Position numbers and translations under genes: made by a program. From Haliotis asinina (lineage: Eukaryota; Mollusca; Gastropoda; Lepetellida; Haliotidae), in contig NC_090288.1 in NCBI RefSeq assembly GCF_037392515.1, positions 59,691,673 to 59,755,672 of the forward strand: DNA of 64,000 bases, read 5' to 3'. Below, one piece after another: positions 40,896 to 52,836 of the stretch. Within the stretch, counting starts at the first letter, position 1. Each line of letters begins with the position of its first letter. Under the pieces are notes generated by a model. The model ran no database searches and was not told where the DNA came from. It worked only from the letters and a program-made list of their open reading frames with translations.

Positions 40896-42210
40896 TGTGA
40901 TTGAATGATTTAGTGAGAGGAGGGTGAGGATACCGGGGTAAGTGATCATGAGTGTTAGTGAGTAACAATTTACAGCTCCCTGCAGCAACCGATGAGGCTT
41001 TGCATGCTCGAGCTGGAACACTGATTACTACCCATGTGCCCCATATACTGCCGTGGAACCTCATTATAAGTCAGCGTCAGTGATGTGTGTCCAGGAGCCT
41101 CGTATCCCGAGTTTTTGAACATACCCTCCACCAGCAATGGGCTCTCGACTACATGTTTGTGTGAGTCAGGCTCGATTTCTTTTCATGTAGGTATGGACAT
41201 ACTGCGATCGATTTAGGAGGCATTGCGTTGTCAAACTCACACTTCGTCTGTAGGAGTATTTCCTTACACTGAACACCTTATAGGTCACCCTTTGTAGATG
41301 CGGCATGAACGAACACGCACTCACTCACACGCTCATTAACAGATTGACAATAGAATGAAAAAGATTATTTTTCTAACATTGTAACGATGTCAGTATTACC
41401 GAGGTCTGTCTTCACATTGATTGTTTGTTTATTTATGTTGTTGTGTTCATGAAATGGGTGACATAACAACCATTTTCCACAGTTGTCTCCACACAGTAAG
41501 TGTACATCACAGAGGCAGATATGATTGAACATACATTTGTTTATGAATATCGAATGCTGATGCTGCGAGGTGTTCGCTAAAAGATGAGCGTATCCCTCCC
41601 CACACATGGCACGTCACAAACAAATGCACGGTCTCATCAGTTGCTTGCCTGAATAACCCAACTAATAGGCATTACATTTGGCATCATTTTTGTCATTGAT
41701 GCCACACATGTAGAAATGTCGTTCCCATGTGATACAACACAGCGAGAGTCACTTGCTGCTCTGAAACTTTGGAGGTCATGTTTTATGGTAACTTTAAACT
41801 TGTAAATGTAAATACCCACGGGGTGAGAAGAGTGAACATCGCAGGACACACAAGAAAAGTTGACTGAACTTAAACGCATACATTGAACTTCTTAAATATT
41901 ATTTGCAGAGGGCCGTACAAATCAACATCCATTCCAACAAACTTCCAGTTACAAACGTGCCTTCCAACCCTATACTGAATGTCTAGTGGTAGATGGCTGA
42001 TATTCTGCGCGGCCTGTATATTCCAGCTGTGCGCTGCAGCAGCCTTCAATAGGGATGATCGGATCACCTGCCTGTCTGGACTTGTGACGAGCACCGGGGG
42101 CGTAGAAACAGGCTTTCCTCCTGTCGCCGTGTACTAAACATACTCTAATGGACACTGCTAATTACTCACATCAGCGCATGTATAAAACATTTAGAACATG
42201 CATGGGCACA
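40896..42210. other. Unannotated host DNA
   Basis: No gene could be supported. Confidence 0.35.
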
Positions 42211-42312
42211 TCCATCCACACACGCTCACACACAGACACACACACACTCTCTAACTCATTCACTCTCACACAGACACACTCACACAAGCATACGCTCACT
42301 CCCTCACTCACT
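42211..42312. repeat. (CA)n/(CTCA)n microsatellite
   Basis: Imperfect cacaca, ctcact and acacagac runs. Low complexity, non-coding. Confidence 0.8.
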
Positions 42313-42689
42313 CACAAACATAGGCTAGTTCTGGTCAGACGCTTGTTCCTGTTTGCTGTGTGTACTTAAATGCATGTATCAGAATGCATGTAAATTATGA
42401 ATATCATTCAACGATCGTAACACGTTCTTAGTATTGTTCAGATTCTAGTATTATAGTGGGATTGAGTCCTGTCCGGATTATCAACCCACGGACTGAGAAT
42501 TAGGCACTTACACACTAGCATACGAAGTCAGTGATCTAACCCTTTAGCCAACGCGACTTTCACACAGTCTAAACCATGAACCTTGTGTGACCCCCTGATA
42601 AATGTCGCACAGCTTCTGTAGCCGAAAGCTGTGAATGTTCTCCTTTCAATAACGTTAAGCCATCCTCCAACAATAGCTGGAAGGTGGGG

Positions 42690-42785
42690 CTGCCTTGTGC
42701 TTGAAGCGTTTGCTCGTCACACCTATGACCCCGGTTCGATTCCCCTCGTGGGTACAATGAAGCCCATTTCTATTGTCATGACTAA
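42690..42785 (+). mobile_element. SINE family B head
   Basis: 'gggctgccttgtgcttgaag' followed by a clean pol III B-box-like 'cggttcgattcccctcgtgg', then 'tacaatgaagcccatttct'. It is truncated at its 3' side. Confidence 0.65.
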
Positions 42786-43394
42786 CCGTCGGTGAAGGTT
42801 TGTGTATACAAAGGCTCCCTACTGCTCGTGATCTTTCTACACGCAGCAAGACCTCATCATTGTATCCTAACCTTTACTCATACACTTTATTATACATGAA
42901 CGAGTCTGGGCTGATATTAACATTTACAATAATAACATATGTTCATCATTCCGTACACACCTTCTTCAATCTGCATTAACAGCACGCTGAGAAAAGACCA
43001 TGTTTTATGTGACCGTAAGTACTGTCGGATACAGTTAGCCATACGTGCGTCCAAGTCGATTCAACCTTGCTTGAGACGAAACCCAACAGCCACCTCCATG
43101 TGAAGGTAATATCCATTTCTCCAGCACAGGCCATTAACGTAATTGTGCACCAACCGGCAACCAATGACATATTTTTTACTCCCATTCCTGCACATGGTGT
43201 CGTTTGAGTTTCATTGACCTGAATGTGATTTTTAAGAATTATGGCTGGAGCACTGCGACTCAAGTCGAAATGGGGAATGTTTAACGCGATGTGAAGACCA
43301 CCTTAATTATGCAGCTGTTCAGATGTTGGTCGGAGTATTTCAACCGTTTAAAAACTTGTGTCAACCGCCTTTATAAGTGTGAAGGATTGTCCCC

Positions 43395-43793
43395 AGGGCT
43401 ATGTCAGCAATGGCAGATAATCAATATCATTTTCTTGACTGCAGAATGTTCACCTTCACGAAAGATGTCTGACCTGTAGCATTGAAGAGTTCGTACATCA
43501 AGTTGATGTATCACTGACATATAGTCCAAACCAGGGTATGTCAGCAATGACAGATAATCAATATCAGTATCGTGGTATCGTACATCAAGTTGATGTATCA
43601 CTGACATATAGTCCAAACCTGGGTATGTCAGCAATGGCGGATAATCAATATCACTATCGTGGTATCGTACATCAAGTTGATGTATCACTGACATATAGTC
43701 CAAACCAGGGTATGTCAACAATGACAGATAATCAATATCAGTATCGTGGTATCGTACATCAAGTTGATGTATCACTGACATGTAGTCCAAACG
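43395..43793. repeat. 87-bp tandem repeat
   Basis: 'ttgatgtatcactgacata' recurs at 43503, 43590, 43677 and 43764, an exact 87-base period, with an outlying partial copy at 43395-43432. Because 87 is divisible by three and the unit lacks stops in one frame on each strand, both strands show long open frames; these are not evidence of coding. Confidence 0.9.
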
Positions 43794-43814
43794 AGCTCAC
43801 GAATTCAGTTAGAG

Positions 43815-43965
43815 ATGGGTAGGGTAGCCGTCAGACTGAAGACCCGGGTTCGATTGCCCATGTAGGGACGATATGTTAAGCCATTTCTGGTGTCCCCATC
43901 TGTGATATCGCTGGAACGTCGCTAAAGGCGGCGTAGAACCATACTCACTCACTCACCTAAGGTCT
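43815..43965 (+). mobile_element. SINE family B copy with (actc)n tail
   Basis: 'gatgggtagggtagccgtca' head, B-box-like 'gggttcgattgcccatg', 'taagccatttctggtgtccc', 'gctggaacgtcgctaaaggc' and 'ggcgtagaaccatactcact'. This is the most complete plus-strand copy of family B. Confidence 0.75.
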
Positions 43966-44418
43966 CGGGATAAAGTGGAACTACCACCCAACCCGACACA
44001 CTCACTCTGGATTCAGCTGGACAGCAACTCATGTGTTCTACGCATACTTATGTACATGAGATCCCCTTCGTGGTCTACTGGAACGTCTGTTCCAAGAACG
44101 ATTCAGGCCATTAATTCCGTTCTGAATCGCAAAAAGTCTTTAAAAGTTGGCACTTATTCATACCCTGATTGACGTCAAGCATTACAGGTCTGAACGGCTC
44201 GGAATGAGTCGGCTGTGTTCGAGGATCCGGAATGTTCAGCTGAGGCGTGGTATCTGGCCGGGCTAGCATTAGGGAGCAGAGACTTGAACAGGAGTCATAT
44301 CTCACTCTTTAATGAATGATAATGTTTTCGGTTATGAGAACTTAAGTATAAACAATTTGTAAATTGTTTTTCATTAATTACACCATGATGTCAATTTATG
44401 TTATTTTTCTGTTTCAGA

Positions 44419-45192
44419 ATGGCTGACCAGCCTTCCGGATTCTCCGACCAACTGGTCTCTGAGAACAGCATCGATGAGAGCGGTATTTATCAAACAAACA
44501 TCAACAGAGGGATGCTCAGACTCGACGGATACGAGAACCAGGCATTTGAAGAAACCTCAACAGATCCCACGCCAGAAGTTCGAAATGGATATGCGCCAAA
44601 TGGTACTTCGCCAAATCCGCAAAATGGTACTGCTGTACGACTTCCGCCACCGCCGTCAAAAAAAGACATTTTAGCACAGAAAACATCCTCTGCACAAACA
44701 CCTGCAGAGCAAATAGCGACCGCAGACCAAACCGATGTATCGTCATCCGGGTATTCGTTACCGGTTGTTTACGACAACAGAAGTGGTAACAATGTCGTAA
44801 TACAAGAACGGGTTGTGGTACCTCAGTCAGATGGAACAAGTGAAATACAGACTCGTGCAATACCAGAAAGATGGCGAGATTTGGATCAGCCGCTGCGTCA
44901 AAAAAAGTTAAAATTCTTGAAGATCTTCGGCACTATAGCAATAATATTATTCTTTCCTACCGGCATACCTGCGTGCTACTATGCTTTCAAGGCAAAGACT
45001 GAGTTTGACGAGGGAATTATGAGAGGCAACATTGACACGGCGGCCAAGTACGCCAAAAGGGCCGAGCGGTTGATTATTTTGTCGGGGATCCTCGCCCTTG
45101 TCTTTGGTATATTGGTGTTAGCAATGATTGAACGTTCAATGAACCCAGAGAGGTACGCAAACTGGCACCCTGGGGGTATTGTAGGGCAGTGA
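44419..45192 (+). CDS. CD225/dispanin (IFITM-family) protein
   Basis: A 257-aa host protein whose whole ORF lies in one exon. A strong 3' splice site (ttatttttctgtttcag, AG at 44416-44417) lies just before the ATG at 44419, so an upstream non-coding exon is likely. Residues 1-165 are hydrophilic, Pro/Gln/Thr-rich and probably cytoplasmic (PPPPSKK). A CD225 domain follows: hydrophobic segment ~166-190 with 'FFPTGIPACYYAFKAKTEFD', a loop 'GNIDTAAKYAKRAERLIILS', and a second helix ~217-237 (GILALVFGILVLAMI). Family members sit in endosomal, plasma or synaptic membranes and affect membrane curvature and fusion; vertebrate IFITMs restrict virus entry. Whether this long molluscan form does so is unknown. 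Codon use is host-like. Confidence 0.88.
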   Translation: MADQPSGFSDQLVSENSIDESGIYQTNINRGMLRLDGYENQAFEETSTDPTPEVRNGYAPNGTSPNPQNGTAVRLPPPPSKKDILAQKTSSAQTPAEQIATADQTDVSSSGYSLPVVYDNRSGNNVVIQERVVVPQSDGTSEIQTRAIPERWRDLDQPLRQKKLKFLKIFGTIAIILFFPTGIPACYYAFKAKTEFDEGIMRGNIDTAAKYAKRAERLIILSGILALVFGILVLAMIERSMNPERYANWHPGGIVGQ

Positions 45193-45630
45193 TGTTCAGG
45201 TAGAGTCGTTGGTGTAAGGTGTTCACTGCAAGGTAATGTGCAGCTATGTATAAACTGTAAACTTACTGTGCATGTCAATACAGTCCTTATCTGTGGAAAT
45301 CCGAACGGTAATTGTCTTATGAAATGTAAAGTCATAATTTACTTTATACGTGATAGTGTCTTTAAAGGAATAATTTTGATCCTAAAACCCACCGGAGTGG
45401 TTAAATGGCTAAATCATTTCCACTCTTGCTCATTCACTCACTCACTCATATGCCTTCAAAATATTCCATTGCTGCGAACAATTCTGGCAATATGGTAAAT
45501 ATCATGTGCAGTGTGGGTTTTTTTAAAGAAAACTTGTAAGTGCTTATTTATACCATGTTTACGGAGTCAGTAGATAAGCCATCAACTCATAACTTCCTTT
45601 AGATATTTAAAGTGGCTTGTGTCCGCTCAA

Positions 45631-45636
45631 AATAAA
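45631..45636 (+). terminator. Candidate polyadenylation signal of the CD225 gene
   Basis: AATAAA about 440 bases after the stop codon, the first canonical hexamer noticed downstream on the plus strand. Confidence 0.4.
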
Positions 45637-48357
45637 ACAGGCTAATATTCTGGTTATAGTAATTCACAATCTCTTTGCGGCCCCAGTCTGGGAAGATGTA
45701 TTTTACATCGTACTGTTGTATGTAGTGACAAGTTTCATGTTAAGAACTGTGATACTGTAGCAGTTTTTCTGTCCTCGATGATAGGTCTTTACGTTCTGAA
45801 TTTATTGATATTGACATTAACACATGAGCGGTATGGCTCAAATATTGCCGATGTAACGCTAAATATTAACTCTCACTCAGAAATCAGCGATCGTTGGTTC
45901 GATTGCCGTTTTGATTGTATGACAAACCGGATTTTGTCGGCACAGTGAACTGCTAATGTTGTTGACCCCTGCAGTACTCCGGCCTTTCATCCTACATTAC
46001 CCAGACGCACCCTCACATAGCTTGAAATTAGATCATATTTTCTACATATAGTGACGGGATTAGGAAATCTTTATCCCTTTAATCCATTTGGATTGTTAAA
46101 TTAAATATTACTGCACCGATTATTTAATTGGACCATTTCGACTTACAGCAGTGGTTTAAGGAAGCATGTATGCTCTAATCACACCATGTACTGTCGACTC
46201 AACAATACAACCCAATAGTTACGTTAATAGCCGTAACATTGTTTTAATATTGTTACCAAATCCCCTGGTGCAAGTGTAATATAATTTGTATCTGTGTAGA
46301 CGCTAGCTTCATCATAACTGGTAGTCTGTGATACAATATGCAGTGGGCGTATGTGATCGCCCCGTTACTACGTTACAGAGCTCGAGATAATTTTTCAAAC
46401 AGTTGGGTATTTACTCCCATGTCTGTTTATGTATCAGTAATTGCATTTTTAGGAGGAACCAGCATCTTGTATAATCCAACCAGTTAAAAGAATTGAGTAC
46501 TTTTATAGAAACTTTGTTATCTCTATTCGGTACTTAATTCTTCTAAATATAAACTGTAAATGCATCTCAATAGACTTCAAATTTTAGTAATTTTCTTATT
46601 GCCAATCATTGATCAGTCATTTCTAAATACTCAACATGGAAGTCAATTGAGTATTAGAGTAGACTCCGGACAGTGGCTACAACTATAATAGTATAATATA
46701 TAGGAATCGCCTACCATTAGCTAATGCTGTTGTGGAGTTTGTGCGCCACGACACATCATACGAAAGTCAGTTCCGTTAAGTGAGTAATATTTTATATTAA
46801 TGTACGCAAGATAGTATACACCTATTGGGTTTTAAGTGATTCTAACGCGTTTTTGTACTCCCAGATTTGTAATTATGTGTGTAAATGTGATTTTTATTGA
46901 GTAAAATACACAAATATGCGCCTTATCTGGAACTCTGCAGTACATTATTGTGTATGTAGAGCGCTGATCACAATCTACGATTAGTGAATTATCAGATAAC
47001 GGACAACACTGAAATTTCACAAATATTATGATTTGATGAACTGTGGAAACAAATTGTGGTGGCATGTAAATCTATGCATTAGTCGATCAACGATGTAAGA
47101 CACCTGACAAAATACTGTGTTCATATGGCAAACTAGGATAGAGTGTCACAGTTGTGTGTTTAGTACATGACTGATCTCATTATTCATGATGGAAATTCAC
47201 CAGATGTTGCCGGTGCGTGTGTTGAATATGCACAATATTACCAACATAGGCATACGTGGAAAATGAACTTCTCGCAGAGAACCAGGCTGGACCGAGACTT
47301 AATGACTAAACTAGTGATATCAGAATCTCCGCATTTCCAGCCACAGATGTGAATATTAGACAGGCGGTTAATCTCTGACGAGATGGATTTTGAGGGAAAC
47401 AAATTTATCAAAAGTCATCGTGAGTTCCAAATATGTTTCTTCTTGCGTCGTTTACTGCCTTCATTGCAAAACAGGTTGGACGCAAAGGAATATATATATG
47501 ACTGAAAGGGAGTAACGTGCATGTTTGCATTCACGGAATGACGATGCAGGATAAATATTGCTCTTGGCCTCTAACGGCTATTGGGGTATTGGATTTAGCG
47601 ATTTATTGATTCTACTGAATTTGAACGGTTTGACATCACTGGTGGATCTATCCAGAACAATCCGTTCACAGCGAGAGTTCTAGCGTTGGATAAGTCTGAA
47701 CCAGTTAGCTTGTGTTGGCCTTCTAACTGTGTGTCAGTTACTTCGTAACTCTTCCTTTGTTCTCAGATAGTATGCTTTCATGGCCCCCTAGCTGAATGAA
47801 CAACTAGTTGAATAAAGCAATTCATTGTATAATGTTATTGCTTTGTTATAAACTAAAGGTATCCCGGTTGACAGATATAAAATCTGGGTGTGTGGAATCA
47901 AGATGGCCAGTGCCACCTCACTCACTGGTTCAACGATGAGGATTTTACTGTTTGAGGTATATCTTTGTAAATTGTTGACAAAAGTATATTTTACATGCCT
48001 GAATGAAGCTAAATCTGTAATGCTGTTGTTTATATCATACTGCTGGAATATTACTGTTTGTATGTAAATATGTGAGGATTATTTACACCCATATGAATTC
48101 CTTTGTGTTGTCCCTTTATCCTGAGGGAAGCAGCAATATAGTTTTTGATGATGTCTTGCAGCAATAACTCTGATGTGATACACTGCACAGATTACACTAT
48201 TTTAAGCAAGTTTATTAAACAACTATAAACGAAATCGTTTTGAGCGTTATCGCGTATTTATAGGTACGGCGTACAAGGTTAGAGAAGCGCCTGTAAAATC
48301 ACAACATGTAGTCTCAATGTCCCACGGCAATGTTCCATCCTCTGTACACGTGTGTTT
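45637..48357. other. Unannotated host DNA
   Basis: No gene could be supported in 2.7 kb of AT-rich sequence. A tRNA-like B-box word ('ttggttcgattgccg') at about 45893 may belong to a decayed SINE. Confidence 0.4.
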
Positions 48358-48425
48358 GGGTTTGTTGTTTCACGCCACACTCAGCAATATTCCAGCTTTA
48401 TGGTGGCGGTCTGTAAATAAGCAAG
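48358..48425 (-). mobile_element. SINE family A 3' fragment
   Basis: 'tttcacgccacactcagcaa' then 'tattccagctttatggtgg' and 'cggtctgtaaataa', the reverse complement of the family A 3' end. Confidence 0.65.
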
Positions 48426-50522
48426 TGATCAATAGCATGAGCGTCGATTTGTTTGAAGAATCGACTAGGGACCAGACAAATAAGAAGTAGGGAAATGTGT
48501 GCCTCTCCACAAGATCCCGAATAGGTTCCATTATTGTCTTTCTGCTCACAGCATGAGAACTGGCAAACAGTGACGACAGAGGATAGAACAAAAACGAAAA
48601 GTAAAATGTATGATGGGTATTTTTGTTCTTAATAGTATTTCATAACGATAATAACATGGTTAAACAGACGTTTGCTCGTTTGGGTTGGGTTTTTTTCACT
48701 ACCAGATAATATGTCTTCATTGTGATCAGATGCATGGTCATATTGGTGGGATCTCGCGGGAGGCGCAATCTCGCGAGAGGATGAGAAAGATGTGCATGTT
48801 TAAGCCTTTTTAGGCGAATGTGGGTGGCCAAATGTTGATTCTATGGGACAAGCTGTGGTGGCGGTGGAATGCAGGAGGCACTGAGTATCTTCCATGAGTT
48901 CCACCAACTACACGAAAGTTGTCTTTGACTTGTCTCTAAACGGCATTTGACCATGGTTACCATGTCATTCCATTGTTGGTATAGGAGTTCGCCTCAGTTA
49001 TGGCATTTCCAACGGAAGTTTGGAGGACCTGACATGCAGACTGGGTCTGACCGTTTCAGGAACGTCTTAGTCCACACTACGCTGATCCTTTTTGTCTCAG
49101 TAACGCCAGTGATGTGGACAGTCGCAACTGCGACGGTCAATGTGTTTTCCACAGTTTCCTGAAGGCATCTGTAACGACAATATGATTAACACCACACAAT
49201 GTGCAGCTCACCATAGAACAGTACCGACATGTTTGGTCATCTGTTTGACCCAGGCGGCAACGGTAGGCGAAGAGAGACGTCTTGATGGTTCCAGTTTCAG
49301 TTGGCAACTGATGGTGAAAGCTGGAAAAAACTAACTGGCACATGACGTCAATATAGCGTCAATCGCCACACGTCTCATCGTTTTCAATCGCTTCACCCCA
49401 CTTTGACACCATTGGCTTGTAAAGGCACTTATATTATCACTGCTCCGGATGCGCTTGTCAGTTGCAGCGCTCTTCTGAGGTTGAAAAGGACCCAGTGTCA
49501 ACTGAAGTGGTAAATATCAGAAATATACACCCAACAAAATGGAGGTAGACATATTGAATGATGCATGTTTGTATCATCATGTTGGTACTCACCTAAGATT
49601 GCAGCAACGTTTTCTAATAATTGAATCAACTAATTTCCCATTGTGACAAAATTGTTCAAACATTTTTACTGCCACGACATTGTATGTACACACGATGTAC
49701 TCGATATCTGACTTCCTCCCAGGTAAAGACAACATCTACCAAAAACCAGTGAAATTAATAATTCCTTACATATAAACATAATCTTTTACATGCTTTAAGA
49801 AATAAACTTAAAGTTTTTTGGGTTAGAAGTTTGAACGTAGATTAATACCTCAGGGTTCATGCAAAATGTGAAACATTTGCAGATATCTAACCATAGTTCG
49901 AAAATGTATCATTAACACACTAGTTTTTTCTCATATTTAGAATAATATCTCAACATTTAGTATATATATAACATTCAACCACACATTCGGTGTAACAAAA
50001 AGGGGACATGGGGGAGGGAGGTCGAATATGTAGATTCTCGTTGTCACAACTACGGAGTTCTTTTCCTTCACTTCGACTTTCCCCTGATGCGATTCGCACT
50101 CTGCTGATTACATAATATGTACACAAATCAATGTCTTCGTTGATTTTATGCTGCCGCAGCATGACGTAAAGAAGATATATAAAGTTGTACTCATATCTGA
50201 CATCAAGCTAAGACATATTTCTCTCAACGTTATGCCTTGATGAAAATAAATGACAGTCAAATGAATGTTGACACATCCGATCTCTTTTGCTCTCTGACGT
50301 CATAATGCACCGTCCAAATGCTCTCTAGAAACGTTCTGACATAGATGTACAATCTCCACGTCCATCGAATAACCATTCTTGGGTGTGTTTAGTCACACGT
50401 GTGTTTTGTCATGACGTTTTTATGCCAAATGTGTCGGGAACGTCACTCGTTGAGTAATGCTTGTTATGTTCATAACAGTATCGTCTCTCTTGAAATGCTT
50501 CTTGTGAATCAAATGGTCAAGG
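48426..50522. other. Unannotated host DNA
   Basis: No gene could be supported; it probably includes the 3' UTR of the Ly6-like gene near 50200-50522. An 'aggatctcgcgggaggcgcaatctcgcgagag'-like palindromic word (TCTCGCGAGA core) at about 48751-48780 resembles a promoter element. Confidence 0.35.
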
Positions 50523-50734
50523 TCAACTGTTTTTGCCTAGAACTAGCGCTGAAACCGTAAGCACAAATATGTTTGATGTTACATGACGTAGTACACTACC
50601 CTGGTTGCACGCGTTAGCTTTACACGACATTAGGCAGCCGTTGTAGTCATGTTCCTTGAACCGAAACAATCCACAGGTATTGAGCATCGACTTCATCCCA
50701 CACGACCGGACCAGCATCTCGGACTGGGTGTCAA
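50523..50734 (-). CDS. Ly6/quiver-like protein, terminal exon
   Basis: The minus-strand 3' splice site 'tgttgcttctgtttgcag' ends at 50735. The exon takes up the phase-1 codon left by exon 2 and stays open to TGA at 50523 (69 codons). It encodes the second half of the three-finger domain: 'EMLVRSCGMKSMLNTCG', 'NGCLMSC' and the closing 'ACNQG' (the Cys-Asn that ends nearly every Ly6 domain). A hydrophobic C-terminus (NIFVLTVSALVLG) follows and would suit a GPI-anchor signal. An in-frame GT at 50599 could splice instead to an AG near 50546, giving a short soluble tail, but read-through is simpler. With exons 1 and 2 the protein is 148 aa with ten domain cysteines, the usual count and length for quiver/sleepless-type proteins. 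Confidence 0.75.
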
Positions 50735-50772
50735 CTGCAAACAGAAGCAACATCAGCGTCAACAGCGCTCAG

Positions 50773-50858
50773 ACAGGCAGACAGACAGACAGACAGACAG
50801 ACAGACAGGCAGGCAGGCAGACAGACAGACAGACAGGCAGGCAGGCAGGCAGGCAGGC

Positions 50859-50904
<46 letters not shown>
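50773..50904. repeat. (CAGA)n/(CAGG)n microsatellite
   Basis: Tetranucleotide array with blocks of caga and cagg (gaca on other phasing), 38 bases upstream of the exon 3 splice acceptor of the minus-strand gene, where it supplies a (CTGT)n pyrimidine-rich intron tract. Long frames across it are artefacts. Confidence 0.95.
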
Positions 50905-50905
<1 letters not shown>

Positions 50906-52240
50906 TATACATGAGACTCAGCTCAGTATTTGATGCATCAGTTATACACATTCATTCTATGCAACCATGAGCCATTGCATACGAAATACCGAGAGATCAT
51001 TAGGTATTAATGAAATCAAACTCTAAACAAAGTATATTTTCACTGTTAAATGACATGGCCGTGGAAGTTACCACCGACCTTCTGCTCAGTCTCCTCTGCA
51101 AGATGCTCTTTTCAGACCACGGAACAAGCAAAATACATAAAGTTGTCTCTGATTTTCCCATTTCTACATGCCAGACTGGAACTGGTCCATCCTAAACAGT
51201 ACACTTTCGAACCATATGAGAGCCGCGGTGGATGGAGTTAGATCCTTGCCTTTATGTGCCTCACTCTAGGTTCGAATCCAGAATAGAGACAAAACAACCT
51301 TTCAGTTTGAACTGGTTAAGAATGTATCGGTTAGCGCCTAAGAAGAAATATGACTTGTCGATCTATAAACCATGTCTTCTTGTGTCAAACGTTATCTTCT
51401 AACAGCATAAATATTGCTGACAATACCTCAAACTGGCCATCATTGGTGTTTTGTTGACACATCGATCGGCACTCGGTGGCCAGACATCACGCGTTCCGCT
51501 ATTGTCATGCTAAACAGTATGTTTGGAAGCGGAGAGATCCCTGGACAGGCTATGTCGGGTTCAAGCTGGCCACAGGACAGCGGAGAAAGTCTACACACTG
51601 CCCATACACTGGAAAATGCAGTATCTACCACTACATACAAAAGTCCATATTGTCTGTTTGCTGTGGCAATGTCCTGCTGTATGAGAACATTCATACGTCT
51701 TTCTACGTATGTCTACGATCTTTCTACGTATATCTACGATCTTTCTACGTATGTCTACGATCCAACGTAACTACTCGTATACAATAAATTATTTATTTGA
51801 CGAAGAAAAATCACAGATCATATATTCAAGACGTTGTATGATACTTTAAGTACATAAGCCAATCTAAAATACCTATGTTTTCTTTCACAATTTACATAGG
51901 CACATATCCAAAGATATGGTGCCCCGTGGAAACAAAAGAGTGACACTGTATTATCTTTCTTTGCTTAACTGAAGAACTACAGCCACGATACATGTACACA
52001 ATGTAACTGAGGTAGGTGAGCTTATCTTGAAATATCGACATAAACTGAGAGTTGCAATATTTCCCTTAAACTGATCCTTCGTCCAAAAACTAACAATTAT
52101 ATATCCCCGCCACACCAAAAAGATAATGACCACCGATTCCTTCATCAGTATTGTCAATCTGCCATCCTTTTGACGACACTAATGACAACATTTTGGTGGT
52201 GGTGAACTTATGTTGAGTAGTATCTTTTAAATGTTAGAAT
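50905..52240. other. Intron 2 of the Ly6-like gene, mostly unique
   Basis: Intronic for the minus-strand gene. It holds a tRNA-like fragment ('ctctaggttcgaatccagaa', about 51267-51287) and a 21-bp triplicate 'ctttctacgtatgtctacgat' at about 51698-51762. No coding exon is apparent. Confidence 0.5.
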
Positions 52241-52375
52241 TTCTCTTAATGAGTGAGTGAGTGAGTGAGTGAGTGAGTGAGTGAGTGAGTGTGATTAGTT
52301 TAGCTTTACGCCGCACTCAGCCGTATTCCAGCCGTACGGCGGTGGTCTGTCAATAATAGTCTGGACCAGGCATTC
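52241..52375 (-). mobile_element. SINE family A 3' part with (GAGT)n tail
   Basis: (gagt)n at 52250-52291 runs directly into 'agtttagctttacgccgcac', 'tcagccgtattccagccgta' and 'cggcggtggtctgtcaataa'. This is the reversed 3' end of family A, and it shows that the GAGT microsatellite is the expanded SINE tail. Confidence 0.8.
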
Positions 52376-52651
52376 CAAATTCTAAGGAACGTTTGATTGT
52401 GTATTAAGATTCGATGTCCATGTATTATCAGTTTATTTACTAACAACTGATAATAAGAACCTACCGACTTGATTACCCTCAAAGTGGGTTTTAAACTATC
52501 TGGCTTCAGGTGGTGGGAGGTCAGCTTTGGCAGCCGCTTGGTTGAGGAGGTTAGAACGATCGGCGTCCGATGTTATGGACACTGTAAATCTGTTATGAAA
52601 TTGTTTCAGTCATTTTCAAAGTCGCGTCCGTCCTTTGGGGGACTTACGTAC

Positions 52652-52822
52652 CTCTTACTCCTTTGATCTTGGTGCAATATTTGGCCGGAAACGTCCCGAC
52701 TCTGCCCTCCATGCCTTGCTCGCAGTTAGTCTGGTAGTTCACGTGGACTGGGTTGAAGGGATCACGGCAGGAGGGGTTACTTCCATTCAGAGATGTACAT
52801 GTGAAACAACCAAGGCTATTCA
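52652..52822 (-). CDS. Ly6/quiver-like protein, exon 2
   Basis: A 171-base phase 1-1 exon between a strong acceptor (gttttgcctttcag, ending at 52823) and donor GTACGT (GT at 52651-52650). The alternative donor GTAAGT four bases on would create an immediate stop after joining, so the first is chosen. It encodes the first half of a three-finger domain: 'GCFTCTSLNGSNPSC', 'DPF', 'TNCEQG' and 'GTFPAKYCTKIKG'. Cysteines are at exon residues 5, 8, 18, 33 and 49. The Cys-x2-Cys start and 'FPA-x-Y-C-x-K' are typical of invertebrate quiver/sleepless-like proteins, which act extracellularly on ion channels, receptors or adhesion. Symmetric phase means the exon could be skipped without breaking frame. 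Confidence 0.85.
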
Positions 52823-52836
52823 CTGAAAGGCAAAAC

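Noticed and set aside
42690..42785. Functional tRNA gene suggested by a good B box
   Set aside because: No cloverleaf pairing could be drawn, and the same head recurs with SINE tails elsewhere.
43404..43822. Repetitive proteins on both strands over the 87-bp array
   Set aside because: The period is a multiple of three and the unit lacks stops; no start or splice context, and both strands are open equally.
50649..50970. Arg/Gln/Thr/Asp repeat proteins
   Set aside because: Translation of the (CAGA)n microsatellite.
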